A stretch of DNA of 64,000 nt, from positions 94,294,698 to 94,358,697 of the forward strand of contig OZ025240.1 in assembly GCA_964019155.1 (NCBI GenBank), in the 5' to 3' direction. This DNA is from Osedax fenrisi. Taxonomy: Eukaryota > Annelida > Polychaeta > Sabellida > Siboglinidae. The position numbers were made by a program, and so were the translations under genes. The notes under the pieces are model-generated. The model was not told the DNA's origin, searched no databases, and saw nothing but the letters and a program-made list of their open reading frames with translations. Positions 1-38,080 of the stretch are shown here, in pieces; position 1 is the first letter of the stretch; every line of letters begins with the position of its first letter.

Positions 1-124
1 AAGAATTGTTCATATCAAATAGAGCGGATATTCGCTAAAATACGGGTGTTTCGAGCGCGAATAATCGCAAAACATGACGATTCGAGCGCGAATAATCGCG
101 CTTTGTGGCCGCGGTCTAATTGTC

Positions 125-24386
<24,262 letters not shown>

Positions 24387-25500
24387 TGTTGATGTACTAT
24401 CGACACGGCAACGGTACTATTATATCAGCTTTGTCGTATCGTTAATAATAAACTATAACATTCGTAATACTTATTTTATATTTATATATACCTGGAATTA
24501 TTGAAGCGAAACATATTGACATATATAAAAAACACACGATTGGTTACCTATTCAGGTTGACATTAAAAACGAAGTTCCTCATTTCGAGTAGAATTGCAAA
24601 ATGTTATTCACTGATACGCGATTACAATAAATAGGAAGTTCATACAAATCAATGTATATTAATGATTTATAATCGAGGTTTTTTAAATGTATTATATAAT
24701 ATATATATGCATATATATAATATATAGGTTCCTATATATATATATATATATATATATTATGATTTATAAACATTATTGAACTCCACATATAACGTTAAAT
24801 CACTATCGCGAGACATAAACAGACGGCCATAATTATTTCAAAATTCACTGCACCGTATACCTATACATATACATATACATATATACTATATATATATATA
24901 TATATATACTATATACATATATATATATATATATATATAGGAGCTAGTTAAAATATGAAGTTTATCTATTACATGTATATTAATTAGATGTGTATTAACT
25001 ACAATAACGGTTAAATGTTAAATTATAATACAATAATACCCACCGTGTGTATACCTCTTCAGCGGTGAATTAAACTTAACTATAGTTTTGATTTGATTGT
25101 GTAAACATGTTGGGTGTGGGTGTTATTCTCTTAGGGCAACTGCGCCCTTAAGTATAGTAATACCACGATACGTGCAAATGTGTATAGTAATAGAAACAAG
25201 ATAATAATAGTCGATAATTTACTATCTAGAATAATTCAACACGCACAAACACTCATATATATTAGTATATGCAAATATTAGAATACACATTCAGCAGTGA
25301 AACGCAGTGAAACCTATATGCCAAACATATGCCTCGTTATTACCCTATAGGGTTTTTATCATCTATAGATGGGTTATTACTAGATGGTTCATTAATAATA
25401 AACGTATAGAATGATAATGCAGTAGATAACCTATAGGTTAGTATATTATATTATTAGTATATAACTATAACAATAATACAATAAATATACATATAAATTA

Positions 25501-25712
25501 ACTATAGTTATATACTATCAGTTATATACTATCAGTTATATACTATCAGTTATATACTATCAGTTATATACTATCAGTTATATACTATCAGTTATATACT
25601 ATCAGTTATATACTATCAGTTATATACTATCAGTTATATGCTATCAGTTATATGCTATCAGTTATATACTATCAGTTATATACTATCAGTTATATACTAT
25701 CAGTTATATGCG
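25501..25712. repeat. 14-bp tandem repeat, about 15 copies
   Basis: Unit AGTTATATACTATC, almost perfect; three copies read ATGC or ATGCG instead of ATAC. No coding or RNA feature seen. Confidence 0.95.
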
Positions 25713-26661
25713 ATGATGATTGGTTTATTATCACAACAATATGTTAATATTACCACATTATAAGTTCACATTATAAAAAACGATAACAAATAAAACAACA
25801 CTCACTGTGAAATAACGAAAAATAACTACTGTAGTATATGTATTGAATACATAGTAGCAGTGTGTAGATGTAATAGTCAAGGAGATGTCATTCATAAGCG
25901 TGGCAATATAGTCTCGTACTTGCGGGAAATGCTATGTTTGCGGAATGTGTGCGCACACGTGGGAAGATGAAGGAACACTTATAAGGAGACTGCATAATTA
26001 GACAATAGGGAATATGAACGGTAGTGGAGGTAAATAAGTTACGTAATAGAAGAGGGTGCGAATTAATGAATGTATTCGTGAGGAAACGGGTGAAGTCTAC
26101 GAAGAGAGAGTTTGTAACTAGTGTTCTAACTGTAAGGAGTAGTTGTAAGGAGTTGCTACACGATCGGATAGTCGAATGGTGAATATAGGGGTGGGTATAT
26201 GATAGTATACAGATATATTAGAGGGGTGAGTGATGATTCGGAGAGGTGTTACAAAAGGGGCAATAGTAACCTATACCAGCGGGAAACAAGGGCGTTTATT
26301 AAGCGAACGGCAGAAAGTAGACTAATTAATCATTATCGTATGAAGTAATGATAATGGAAATAGTTGGATTCTATCGGGATGAAAAGGTATACCCGATATA
26401 TATAGTATATATATATAGTATATATATTATATATATATATATATATTATATACTATAGTGTAGAAGGTAGACCTGTATATATATCTAGTAGAGTATAGTT
26501 AGTATATAATGTAACTATGGTTACGGACGTATACGTCGTACGTGTAGTAGTTAACCTTTGACCTACGTTGGTCAGAAATGTTCATTAAAAACCTACATTA
26601 TACTAAACATACTTCCTATTTTATATATGCTATGATTGATATATTTCGTGTTTGAATACCA

Positions 26662-26868
26662 TGAGTCATCTTAATCGATCGTATTGCACTCGTATGATAC
26701 ATGCCCATAGGTATACCTATACCCTATAGGGTACACGAATATGCTTACGTGGGCATATATATATATATATATAATACGTATTATATGTGTGTGTATAATA
26801 CATCATCGTCATAGATACGTCAATGTGTTTCGGACTATATCTCACCGGTGAGTGTATTCTATGACTCA
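26662..26868. promoter_or_regulatory. AP-1-type sites upstream of MMP
   Basis: TGAGTCA at 26662-26668 and TGACTCA at 26862-26868, about 2.3-2.5 kb upstream of the MMP start codon. A further TGAGTCA is at 27616-27622. Motif match only; two 7-base sites in several kb may occur by chance. Confidence 0.25.
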
Positions 26869-27320
26869 GCACGTCGTGCGTGAGCTTTTGTCGAATGTGT
26901 TTTAAGTAGTCTACTACAATAAGTTAAATATAACAATAACAATGATACTAATAATAATAATAATAATAAACAGCGCGTGAGTAATAGTATATCGAAAAAC
27001 ACAAATAGAAAGGAGAATCATACGCGTACTATAAATGATAGGTAACCATGGTTACCTATCATGTATACGAATACGTGAGCCGACTTGACCCGTTTACCCT
27101 ACAGGTAGCACTACGCGTGCATTGATAGTAGACAGTGTTGTTGTATATAACTAGTAACTTTATTAATTAAACGATATATACATATTATATCTACTATATA
27201 ATCTCGTTACATTATAGGAACTACAAATATTCGCATTAATAATTTATAAATTCCATACTACATTAATCAGTATAACGATAGCACTATGATATATCATAGT
27301 GCTATATATCATAGTGATAT

Positions 27321-27355
<35 letters not shown>

Positions 27356-27808
27356 CTTCACATTAACGTACACTATACTTCGTACAGGTCATAGGTATAC
27401 CGTCTATATACGTTTAGGTGACACTTTATAATAATAACTTGTTAGTTGAACATATCTGTGATTTAAATTTTTAAATGTGTTCGATATTTGTTAACGCTGT
27501 TCAATTACTTAAATACTCATCTTTTATTAATATTGTTATCGATTTCTGAATTTTTGTAGGTTTTCCAAAAAATTAATACACGAATACACGATATATATAT
27601 ATAGAAATCGATGAATGAGTCATTTTCGAAGCATCCATATTATATATTGTTTTTATTCTTTTATTTTCTCGTCTTGTATTGTATTCAATACTATCGTACA
27701 GTGATCCTACTTCCTATTTTCTATATTACTTAATGTCATATGAATTTAACACTTACTTGCATTATACATATATGAAGAATCTCTATTTCATATATCACAT
27801 ATATACAC

Positions 27809-27856
<48 letters not shown>

Positions 27857-27903
27857 GTGTACTATTGACTATTACATTGAGCTACTATATATATGTTACC
27901 TTG

Positions 27904-28260
27904 TTACCTTGTGCCTTCGAGTCGTAACCGTCCCCTGGCGACGTCCATTACAGTTCCTCTCCATATCACTCTATTTCTGGCTTCTGCTAGTATCTTCATG
28001 ATGTTGTCGTTGGCTATGTAATTCTGCACATTGTTCAGCCACGTTATGTGTGGCCTACCCCTTCGCCGTTGACCATCCATCTTTCCTAGCATCAGCTGTA
28101 GCTCCATCGAGTCCGCTCTCACCACGTGTCCGAAGTATGATAAGGCAAGTTTGACAATTTCTGCCTCCAGCGTTCTTTTGGGTTTTATGCTGGCAATGAT
28201 TTCTATATTTGTCTTCCTATATATATATATCACTCCAAGCAGGTTTCTCCAACACCACAT
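27904..28260 (-). pseudogene. RTE-like LINE: C-terminal region
   Basis: 118 codons, reached by a one-base frameshift from the RT. MWCWRNLLGV..., then IKPKRTLEAEIVKLALSYFG, HVVRADSMELQLMLG, then a basic GQRRRGRPHITWLNNV. This RRRGRP.xxW element is common to the C-termini of RTE-type LINEs in invertebrates. Confidence 0.8.
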
Positions 28261-29747
28261 TTCGAAAGCATCGATTTTGCTCTTTCCTTCTTCTTTAGAG
28301 TCCAGGTTTCTGCACCGTACAGAATAATCGGGAAAATAAGTGTCTGTACAATTTTTACTTTAGTGGCGAGTCTTAAATCTCTATCTTTAACAAATCTCCT
28401 CAGACTCCCCATTGCACCTTTTCCCATTGCAATTCTTCTGCGTAATTCTATATCTATTTGTCCGTCACTTGTTATCAAGGCTCCCAGGAACACAAATCTT
28501 TCAACTACTTCTATATTTTTGCCATCAACTATTATAGAATCTAGTTCTCCTGTTGCCATCACCTTAGTTTTTTTGACATTTAGATATAACCCAGCTTTCT
28601 CACTCGACGATTTGACTTTTTCTATAAGTTCTATAAGGTCCTCTCTATTACCGGCTATCAATGTGGTGTCATCCGCATATCTCAGGTTTGATACTTTCCT
28701 TCCACCTATGCCAATGCATTTGTCCCACTTATCTAGAGCCTCTCGCATTATCTTTTCTGCATAGATGTTGAATAGCAATGGAGATAGAATGAAACCCTGG
28801 CGTACTCCTTTACCAAATGGTATGTTGCCTGTCTCTCCATACTCTGTCCTTATAGTCGCTTCCTGATTTGTATACAAGTTACTAAGCATGACAATCAAAT
28901 GTTCAGGTACTCCCATACATTTGAGAGTGTTTCATAATCGTTGATGGCCTACACAATCAAATGCCTTCTTGTAGTCAATAAAACACATGAATAGTTCTCT
29001 TTGATTATCCCTAGCTCTTTCCATCAGCCATCTCAAGTTTGATATGTGGTCTCTAGTTCCTCTACCTCTTCGTAACCTGGCTTGTTCGATCGGTAGTTCA
29101 GGGATAAGGAAGGCCTCCAGTATTTTTTGTAGAACTCTCAGAAGTATTTTGCTAGCATGTGAGATTAAGGCAATAGTTCGATAATTCCCACATTCTTTTT
29201 TATCTCCTTTCTTGTAAATAGGGACATATATGGACTTCTTCCAATCATTTGGCCATATCTTCATTTTCCATATGCTATTACATAGATTTTTCATGACTCT
29301 AATTGCCTCATCTCCTCCTGCTTTTAGAAACTCTATCGGTATTCCATCACAACCTGGAGCTTTTCTGTTAGATATGTGCTGTATTGCTTCATTTACTTCT
29401 ATCTCTAATACATCAGGTTCAACTTCATATAAATGTACATTAAAATTATCATTCATATTAATATCTCTTCTATATAGATTTTCAGTATATTGATGCCATC
29501 TCTTTTTTATTTCCTTTTCTTCAGAAACCAATTTTCCATTACTTAATTTCATAGAACAACCTCTTGAGCTTCGTGAGCCAGTCATCTCTTTTATTTCTTT
29601 GAATAAGTCTCTAGTCTTACCTATTTTATTTAACTCTTCAATTTGTCTGCATTTTTCTCTGATACTTTGCTCTTTATCTTTTCTTGCTTTCTTCTGAAAT
29701 GCTGCGTTAATCTTTCGATATTCTTCATACTTTCCTTTACTACGCAT
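28230..29747 (-). pseudogene. RTE-like LINE: reverse transcriptase, interrupted by TGA
   Basis: Two blocks in the same frame separated by TGA at 28932-28934, where Trp is expected (HQRL-stop-NTLK). Motifs: APGCDGIPIEFLKAGGDEA, YVPIYKKGDKKECGNYRTIA, FIDYKKAFDCV, GVRQGFILSPLLFNIYAE and the catalytic LRYADDTTLIAG; the thumb shows FVFLGALIT and ILYGAETWTL. The fingers, palm and thumb are otherwise complete. Confidence 0.87.
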
Positions 29748-29862
29748 ATCCTTTCGTTCTTTGGTAATTTTTAGAGCTTCTTCCGAAAGCCACTTTTAGA
29801 CTTTCTTCCTTTTGACTTTCGGTACCTTTTTATTTGCTGTATCTATTAGAATAGTCCGAACA

Positions 29863-30930
29863 TCATTCCATAGTTCTTCTGGTTACCTGTCTAAACCTGT
29901 TTTTTATTTCTACAATGTAGTCAATTCCGATTTTTTCTACATCGTATATTTGAGTTTGCATTGATCGTTTTATTCGTTTTAGCTTTACCTTGATATCGGC
30001 TATGAACAGATTATGGTCAGTACCACAATCTGCTCCCGGTAGAGCTGTGACTCGCTTTATGCTACTTTTCCATCTCGATTTACATAATATGTAATCAATT
30101 TGATTTCTGGTAGAGTTGTCAGGTGATATCCAAGTGTATAGCCTTCGTGGGTGTAACTTAAAGAATGTATTCATTATTCTAAGATCGTTTCTACTACAGA
30201 ATTCTACAAGTTGATCCCCTCTCTCATTCCTCTTGCCCAAACCAAAGTTACCAGTGATATCAATTGATAATTCCTTCCCAACCTTGGCGTTCCAGTCACC
30301 TATGATATACAGAATATCGCCATTAGGTATCTGGTCCAATACAGATTGTACTTTATCATAAAATGCATCACTGTCTTCTTCTTCTGCGCTGGATGTTGGG
30401 GCATATATTTCTACTACTGTTATGTTTATCGGCTTGCACTGTATGCGTATTGTGGCAATTCTGTCATCTACTGGGTTGAAGCCCAGTACACATCTTCGTA
30501 TTTCATTATTACATATAAATGCCACTCCATTTCGCTTCAATGTCTCCTTTCCAGAGTAGTAGATTTCATATTCATCTGATGTAAAATGTCCCATTCCTGT
30601 CCATTTAATCTCACTTATTCCTAGAAAATCAACACCAGTCCTTGCCATTTCTCTCTTGACTACTTCCAAATTTCCATTATTCATTGTTCTTACGTTCCAT
30701 GTACCTATTCTCATTCTTTCTTTTACTATTCTATGGCTTGCCTCTGTCCTTTTCATTGCACTATTTTCAGTTGATGTTCGTCCTTTCGGCTTTAAAACAC
30801 CCCCGTCATCCGCGTTGCACTTACTTGTGACAATGGAGTACCCTTCCCCAGTAGTAGTGATATTAAAGCCGTCCAACCTGGGAGTCTCATTCTTCGACCT
30901 TATTGTGATATGTATGTTTGTGTCTGTCAT
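29863..30930 (-). pseudogene. RTE-like LINE: N-terminus and APE endonuclease
   Basis: 355 codons. After a 70-residue leader the endonuclease begins RIGTWNVRTMNNGNLEVVKR and shows GISEIKWTG, YIIGDWNAKVGKE, RNQIDYILC and GTDHNLF, the full set of APE-type catalytic motifs (Asn, Glu, Asp/Asn, Asp, His). It nicks target DNA to prime reverse transcription. It ends by frameshift into the RT linker. Confidence 0.85.
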
Positions 30931-31319
30931 GTTTGTTTTCTTGGGATTTTACTAGAGTGGTTTCCCGTTGCCTGCTCTAGCGCAGTGTCCTAGCCATGTA
31001 TGGGTTTTCCACAATGCCTCGGATTTAGTATGAAATTGTCGTTGACCAAGAATTGGTTCTTCCGCTGCCTCCAATAATTGTACTGCAGCTGCTCAGGACA
31101 ATCGACCTCTTACAACAGATCAAGTTGAATTTTCTGTTTGGGATTATTCCCATAGACTTTGGCTCTCCCGAGTCGACTACAAGTCAGTAGCAGGACTTTG
31201 CTGTCAGATTTGACGCGCTGAACAAGACGCGTTCGCCCTCCTCCGTTTGTATAAACAGGGTCTACCACGTGAAGGTGGAGGTAGGACTTGGATGTGGAAT
31301 TAACTTTTTAGCATTTTAT

Positions 31320-31380
31320 GAGTAAAAAAGAAGCCCCAGCTTTTTTATCTACCAAACTATCCACACCCCATATAGACCCC

Positions 31381-31443
<63 letters not shown>

Positions 31444-31840
31444 TATATTATCTGGGGGTCAGTATATAGGTTACTAGTCAATATCTACTGTATACAGTTG
31501 TTTACTGCGCATCTATTGTTTCGCAACTACAGTCGTATACTAGGTGTATTACTATAATATTAAAATAAGGTGTATGACTCATACAGTATGAGTAATATAT
31601 CTAAAAGGTGTTTTGTATATTTTAATATAATAGGTACCTCATACCTCATAATAAAGGTGTACTATATCACATTCGCATACACATAAGGTAGCTTAGTAAC
31701 GAGATGAGAAGGTGTATTAACATTGATACGCATTAAAAGTAATGTATGGGATGACACGTCTATAACTATTTCTAACAGTGTATGCAATCACTTCGAAAGC
31801 GAGAGGTCACCAGTTCGACCCGGGTAGTTGTTATTGTTTC
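31320..31840. mobile_element. right end of a third CACTGTTA-type element, then tRNA-like relic
   Basis: The stretch 31565-31780 repeats AAGGTGTA/TACTCATAC motifs and ends TATTTCTAACAGTG followed by TA, the same terminus as the elements at 13821-15493 and 18571-21697. Its left end was not found; the RTE-like LINE lies just upstream. At 31784-31830, GCGAGAGGTCACCAGTTCGA is a tRNA-like B-box segment, probably a SINE relic. A (TA)n tract fills 31384-31448. Confidence 0.5.
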
Positions 31841-32093
31841 TCTTGGATTCATCGAAAACTTTCTAAATTAAAATACGATACTCTTTTGTTTGCTCACATA
31901 CGTCGTATAGGTATATTACCTAGCTAATATGTTATTATATAATCCGTATTTATATAAACTTTCCGAAAGAATTGAATTATTACAGATTTATTTAGAGATA
32001 ATTATAATGTAATTATAGAGAAAACCTATGTATATTATTATTTTAATTAAACCCAATTATGTATGAACTATATATGAATGTTAGAGGAAAGTA

Positions 32094-32642
32094 ATCTAAT
32101 ACGGATATTTAAACAATAAATGGTCTTAAAATTGTATGACTCATTTTTTTTTTTTTTAAATTACAATATATTAATATTATATGATTATAGATATTATTGT
32201 GATTTTAACATTTTATTTAATCTTTTAATTCCATAGATAACAGGGGTGTCCGAATTATGTACCCATGTCCGAATACGGACACCCTGTCTTATAATACGGA
32301 CACCCTATATACCACTAGATAAACTATATATTATTGATGAATTAATCAGACAAATTACAATTACATTATTTATAATTAATTTTATGAATAATTTATTCTA
32401 ATTAAATTAGTTAATAATTTATTTATTTTTATTATTTTTGTAATTAATAATACAATTTAAGTATCTAAATAATATAAATTTTGGATTTATCTGTATTGGT
32501 GTTATTAATAGTATAAAGCACGTAATTTTTATGAAAATCATAATAGTGCATACGCTGCCCTCTGATTGGTTATAGGGTGTCCGTATTAAGATATCTAGAG
32601 TGTCCGTATTATAATAACCCTATAGGGACTTATATGACCTCT

Positions 32643-32678
<36 letters not shown>

Positions 32679-32996
32679 TTATAACTTAATTAATATTTGA
32701 TAACAAATATAGAAATTATATATATAATTTTTAGAATGCTTTGGTTTTAATAATCTATTTGTATATCGATACATTTATATATTCTTGAGAAGTTGACATT
32801 TTTTTTTATAAATTTAAAAACGTAATAAAAAAATCAGTTTTTTGATATATACAGCTCTATTTTGAAAAATTAAAAAATTAAAAAATACTTATTTAGACTA
32901 TTTATATAATTATGGATATTTTATTCATTAACAATTTTTTTGTATGATTTATGGTTTCTGAGATACCGAATGTGTCCGTATTCGGTTACTTTCCCC
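32094..32996 (+). mobile_element. GGGGAAAGTAAC-ended element, complete copy
   Basis: 903 bases, TA-flanked. Left end GAGGAAAGTAATCTAATACG, right end TATTCGGTTACTTTCCCC. Holds seven or more GTGTCCGTATT or reverse motifs in three groups (32245-32310, 32575-32615, 32965-32985) and a TA tract. No ORF; a MITE. At 32551-32552 it has the uninterrupted TA that in copy 1 holds the 1.67-kb CACTG element. Confidence 0.85.
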
Positions 32997-33143
32997 TATA
33001 ACACATTTGAATTTAATTAATACATTTACGCCGTACATTGTACGGTGCACCGCCTATAAGAACTGTTGTATATTGTTATATGTAAGTTATATAACTCCTA
33101 TAGTTATACGTAGTTTATATACAAAATGTATATATTTCTATAA

Positions 33144-33200
<57 letters not shown>

Positions 33201-34262
33201 CTCATGTAGGTACATAATTCCTACATAATTAAACTACTAAGGATATACCAGATTGGGCTATAGTTATAGATGTATACGCAAGAATCCCGCGAGAATACCG
33301 CGAGAATCCCATTCGCTACTCATAGAAATGGCTTCCATATGATATCCCTTATACCGGGTTGTTTTCAATGTACTCTACACAAGTTTACAAATATATTTAG
33401 TGGATGCCCGACGCAGTACCCGTGTCGTACACGTTAGAATAGCCTATGTTTACATTAGATAAGCTCGTTCTTAGTTTTAAGTTTATTAGTGTGGTTATCC
33501 CCCGAAGGACATTCATTTAATAGCTTATTATAGTCAGTCGGTGGTGGTATTTACCCTTTGACTCCCGTGCTAGTGAAATGCATAGTTATTATAACTTAAT
33601 AATGTATATAATATACGTATTACCAGGGAGGTATTAGGCATTACCATCAATTGTGTTATTTATTTTCTGATTTATAGATTAAGAATACTTATATATTTCT
33701 ATCCGTTACATTAATATTTAAATTAATTTATAAATAAAATAAAATAAAATAACAATTATAAACAAATTTGTTATTAGTTTATTTTGATAACCTAATTCTA
33801 ATTCGTTATTAAATCTAATTTAAGTTTCCTATGATCGAGTCGTTATTATCAGGTACGGCGAACGCTCACTCCGAAGTAAACACGTCACTATTTGATGACG
33901 TCATGCGATACTGACACACACGCACGTGATGACGTCATAGTTAGTGAGTTACGTAACCAGCATGACGCATGACACCCATTACACACGCGATATCCAATAG
34001 GGGATCAGACGTACGTTAGTTAACTAGTGTATCTAGTTCTAGAACATACGGGTAATAATCGTAGTACCGGAAGTAGTTATCTGAGTAGCTATTACTGCAA
34101 TACCTATATAAAACATAATAATCAATACCGGATAAATATTTCAATATATTCTACAACAAATAATTATATTAACAATTTGTAAATTAAAACTCTCATAAAA
34201 ATTACTATAATATAAATAATGTTTGTAATTGACCTACAATAATATATGTATATATATATATC

Positions 34263-34322
<60 letters not shown>

Positions 34323-34475
34323 AGAAGGCATTATTGATGTCATGCGAAACCAAGCACGAAGAAATGAAGTTCATTTCTCGAAAATATCCAGTGTAGCCTT
34401 CCGAATGAATACAATTCTACTAATTAGAACCACCTTAGAATCGATAATTATAATATTTAAATATTACCAAGGTCG
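32997..34475. other. intergenic, no gene recognised
   Basis: Includes (TA)n at 33148-33198 and 34250-34320 and a less AT-rich stretch at 33840-34080 with several TGACGTCA-like sequences (33897-33906, 33931-33940). No exon or element supported. Confidence 0.45.
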
Positions 34476-34602
34476 TGGTTTTAACGAATCGCCGGTGACG
34501 TCTGGTGACCTGCTCGTCCAATCAGATCATTATACATTTTAAATCTGATAATCTGATTGGATGAGCAGATCACGAAACCTCACCGGCGTTTCGTTAAAAC
34601 CA
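34476..34602. mobile_element. foldback MITE, 127 bp
   Basis: Left arm TGGTTTTAACGAATCGCCGG, right arm CCGGCGTTTCGTTAAAACCA; the inner parts (CTGCTCGTCCAATCAGAT and ATCTGATTGGATGAGCAG) are also inverted. The whole element can fold into a long hairpin. No ORF. Confidence 0.8.
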
Positions 34603-35224
34603 AACCATTAGTGATATTTATTTATTAAACATATATTATTAGGGAAAATAAGTATACCAAATAACATATTATACCTATTTTTATACCATATAGATTCTGT
34701 ATAAACATAATGTCAAGTAATTTAAATAAGTAATTAGGATACGTTTAGTTGTACGATAGTTTAATACATATATGTATGTATACATACAAGTGCATATTAC
34801 CTAATACACAAGTAAGTTCAGCAATGAAGTCCACCAGAACGAATACTATTGTATGATCATTAATGTAACGTTAAAGCAAGTGCGTAGAAACAAGAAATAG
34901 AAGACAATAACAAGTACAATAATACTGAATCATCACGTGACGAAATACCAATGATTATGAAAACACAAGAAATAATATACATAACGATGCGGGTACATTT
35001 AAATCGTCTGCAAATATTCATCCTTTTCAATAATTCAAGACGTTTAAGTTATAATTAGATAATGCTGGATTCTAATGTCTGTGATAAACCCGGATACGAG
35101 TGCTTACCTACACGTACGAATCTCGCTGATACCACGTGACTACAGTATATAAATACACGAGAACATATATTTGACTGGTATAGGTGATGGACCAACACAT
35201 CAACCATATATGGAGGTTTGTTTC

Positions 35225-36570
35225 TAATGTTTATATATTAATACATAATTATGTATATATATATACCCTCCTTCAAATAATATATATACCAAAGTTTCTC
35301 CCTCACTATGTTGTCAAATGGTTCTACTTGATCTATCTTATGCATTTGACTCTCTTCGCCATGATATTCTTATCTCAAGACTTGAGTTGATTGGCATTAA
35401 TGGTAGTAAAATGGCTTAAATCTTACATCCTAAATAGATCATCATCAGTTAAATTATGTGCTTTCTCTTCTGATCCCCGTCCTCTACTCTATGGTTATGT
35501 CCTAAGCCCAATTATATTCTCCATATATATAGCACCTATAAGGTATATTATATCCAAATTTCCTAGTGTTTTCTATCATAAATATGCTGATGATATCCAA
35601 CCCACGCATTCCTCTCTACTTCTATTCCAGATAATTCTAAACTAATTGCGTGTGCCTCCTCTATTAAATACTGGCTTCTCTCAAATAACCTTTTACTAAA
35701 TACTTCAAAAGCTGCCCTCCTCAATATACCTACGAACTCCTCATCATATCCTTCTTTTTACCTTGACAAGATTCTTATTTCACCTTCCAACTCAGTCCTC
35801 AATCTTGGTGTTATTTTCGACTCTTATCTATATTTTTCTATCCATATTGCTAACATTTCTAAAGCTGCTAATTATCATTTATTTAGAACCATATGTATCC
35901 GTAAACATATTACTCGTCCATTATGTGCTGTCATTATTAATTCACTTGTAATTTCTCGTATTGATTATTGTTCTTCTTTATTATATATCCTTCCTGCTTC
36001 TTCCATTGCCCTATTAAATAGAATCATCAGATCATCAATACGATCCATGTTCAATATTAAACTATCTGACCATTCCTCTACTGACTCATTTAAAATTATA
36101 CCAAACTGGTTTCCCTATAGAAAACGATCCCTAATTAGACTCCTTTCTATTACCCATAAATCTATATATTTTTCCATTCCTTCATATATATTTGACCACC
36201 TCCCACAACACACGTTCAACTTCCAGTATCAATCTCATTATCCCACAGCCATCCTCCCTTAAATTCCAGAAACGCTCATTCTCCTACATTGTCCCATCTA
36301 TCTGGAATGCACTCCCTTCATCTATAAGATCTATTCAATTTCCCACCTTCTTTAATGCTCATCTCAAGTCATATTTATCCAGTATCTAATTGCATTATAT
36401 TATTATTAACTTTGATATGTCGTTCTTATTACTTCCACATTGTTAGTTAGTTTATTTCACTTTGTTATTGTGGTTATTGTATTTTAATTGTATTATTTAT
36501 TTTACGTGCACTTACGAGGAGTGTCACCACTTTGTAACGGTGCCTAATAAACCTTATTTCATCATATTTA
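35225..36570 (+). mobile_element. L2/CR1-type LINE fragment, plus strand
   Basis: Broken reverse transcriptase frames: LIYLMHLTLFAMIFL (AFDS in another frame), VVKWLKSYILNRSSSVKLCA, VLSPIIFSIYIAPIRYI, HKYADDIQ (catalytic YADD), and the C-terminal FSYIVPSIWNALPSSIRSIQ. The 3' UTR ends CTAATAAACCTTATTTCATC. Truncated at the 5' end and interrupted by several stops and frameshifts. Confidence 0.75.
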
Positions 36571-36576
36571 ATATAT

Positions 36577-36619
<43 letters not shown>

Positions 36620-37270
36620 ATAATATGAACAATTATATACAATTAATAAATTAATGGGTTATAAAAATAATTAAAGATGTTATCAAATACGGTTTACTGT
36701 ACACCTACCCAGTACTTTCGATATTTAATATTTATGCGCTATTTTAGAACGAGGAATATATTCATTAGAATATGAATACTTTTATATAATTAAAGTATGT
36801 ACAAGTTATCATGCTAGACGTTTTAAGATAGCGTATGTAATTAGTCCATTACTTCAGTAGCGATATTTATAAACCATCAAGAACGTAAACGCCATGTCCA
36901 TGTCCAACCTATTTTTAATATATATATATTTACCAATTTGAATTTTCTTTCGTTATATGATGAAGAAAATACACGGTTTATTATACACGATAATATCGCC
37001 ATTTATACATATATACTCTTCGGCGAAGGGCCTTCACTCATAAATAATAAATAATAATTATTATTATATCTTATATATTATAATTATCTTATTATAATAC
37101 TATAATGATAATACGATAACAATTTGATAATAATAATACGTTGAAGATAAAACGAGACAAAAATAACGACTATATAAATAACAAATGGATTAGTTAGTGA
37201 TTAGAGGTAGAGAGAGGGGGATATGAATTCTTATGTAGAATTCACACCTACTAACCTTTGAAAAAGGTGA
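36571..37270. other. intergenic, no gene recognised
   Basis: AT-rich, with (TA)n at 36581-36615 and ATAAT-rich stretches near 37040-37140. Nothing else supported. Confidence 0.45.
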
Positions 37271-37720
37271 CCAAATTATGGATGCATATTCTAAAATTGT
37301 TCTGCAATAAATGTTATATGCATTTAATTATGTTCTAGGTGATTTTGTAGTAATGCATCTAAATATTGAATTCAAAGAAAAATAAGCTTTTTTACAAATA
37401 TAATCAATATGTTTATTAAATAAAAGGTTATTTTCAAATATTATTCCTAAATATTTATAAAAAGTAACATTTTCTAATTGAATATTATTTATAAAATATT
37501 GTAATGGAGTAACCTTCCCTAAAGTAGTAACTGCACATTTTGATAATGAAATATTTAATTTCCATTTATTTGCCCATTGTGAAAATAAATTTAAATTATT
37601 TTGTAAAAGAAATCTTTCACTCTCAGATGCGTAAGAAAAATATATTTTTGTATCATCGGTAAATAAATCAATATGAATTTTTGAATATACTATAGTATAG
37701 GAAGATCATTAATATATAGT
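37270..37720 (-). mobile_element. CR1-like LINE RT fragment
   Basis: The minus strand reads ...LFTDDTKIYFSYASESERFL, then WANKWKLNISLSKCAVTTLG, then KYLGIIFENNLLFNKHIDYI, matching the palm and thumb of the LINE at 4362-7194 (LFADDTKIHLQ, DLGIIFYNYLYFDKHV). The catalytic FADD is FTDD here. A few-hundred-base remnant. Confidence 0.72.
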
Positions 37721-37836
37721 AAAAATAATTTTTGTAGAGGAGTATGCTTTATCATTAGTCATACATTTAACTTTATGTTTCCTATTTAATTCGTGAAACC
37801 GAATGACTTAAGGCACGATGACGGTAGTGATTATTA

Positions 37837-37910
37837 TGATTTGATTTGATTTGATTTGATTGTTTATTTAAACACCGTAAAAATATAAAACGAATTACAT
37901 TACTCAACAG
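37837..37910 (-). mobile_element. LINE 3' end with (TGATT)n tail
   Basis: Five ATTTG/TGATT units followed by TGTTTATTTAAACACCG; on the minus strand this reads as a LINE 3' UTR ending in an AATCA tandem tail. Only the last tens of bases survive. Confidence 0.4.
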
Positions 37911-37937
37911 TGTGTGATAAAAATGAAACAGATACAA

Positions 37938-37955
37938 ATAATGATGATGATGATT

Positions 37956-37987
<32 letters not shown>

Positions 37988-38043
37988 ACTGATGATGATG
38001 ATGATGATGATGATGATACTGATGATGATGATGATGATGATAC

Positions 38044-38080
<37 letters not shown>

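Larger units (their letters stand above)
24387..27890. other. upstream of MMP; no gene recognised
   Basis: About 3.5 kb of intergenic DNA. Contains TA tracts (24700-24950, 26397-26460, 27318-27353, 27811-27854), a 14-bp tandem repeat (25501-25712), a purine-rich stretch (25880-26300) and TGAGTCA/TGACTCA sites at 26662, 26862 and 27616. GGTAACCATGGTTACC at 27042-27057 is a perfect palindrome. Confidence 0.55.
27895..31285 (-). mobile_element. RTE-like LINE, near full length, decayed
   Basis: One long coding region on the minus strand: APE endonuclease (29863-30930), RT (28230-29747) and C-terminal region (27904-28260), with an apparent 5' UTR of about 350 bases (30931-31285) and a short 3' tail of repeated AAGGTAAC. 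Lesions: frameshift near 29885, TAA near 29797, TGA at 28932-28934, frameshift near 28263. A TA run at 28218-28229 may have replaced coding sequence. Classified by protein resemblance to RTE/BovB-type endonuclease-RTs. Confidence 0.85.

Noticed and set aside
24412..24430. TATA box for the MMP gene (GATATAATAG on the minus strand)
   Set aside because: It lies only 30-40 bases before the start codon, leaving almost no 5' UTR, and TATA-like strings are everywhere in this AT-rich window.
31783..31835. tRNA gene
   Set aside because: Only a B-box-like T-arm segment is present; no acceptor stem or anticodon arm can be drawn, so it is more likely a SINE relic.
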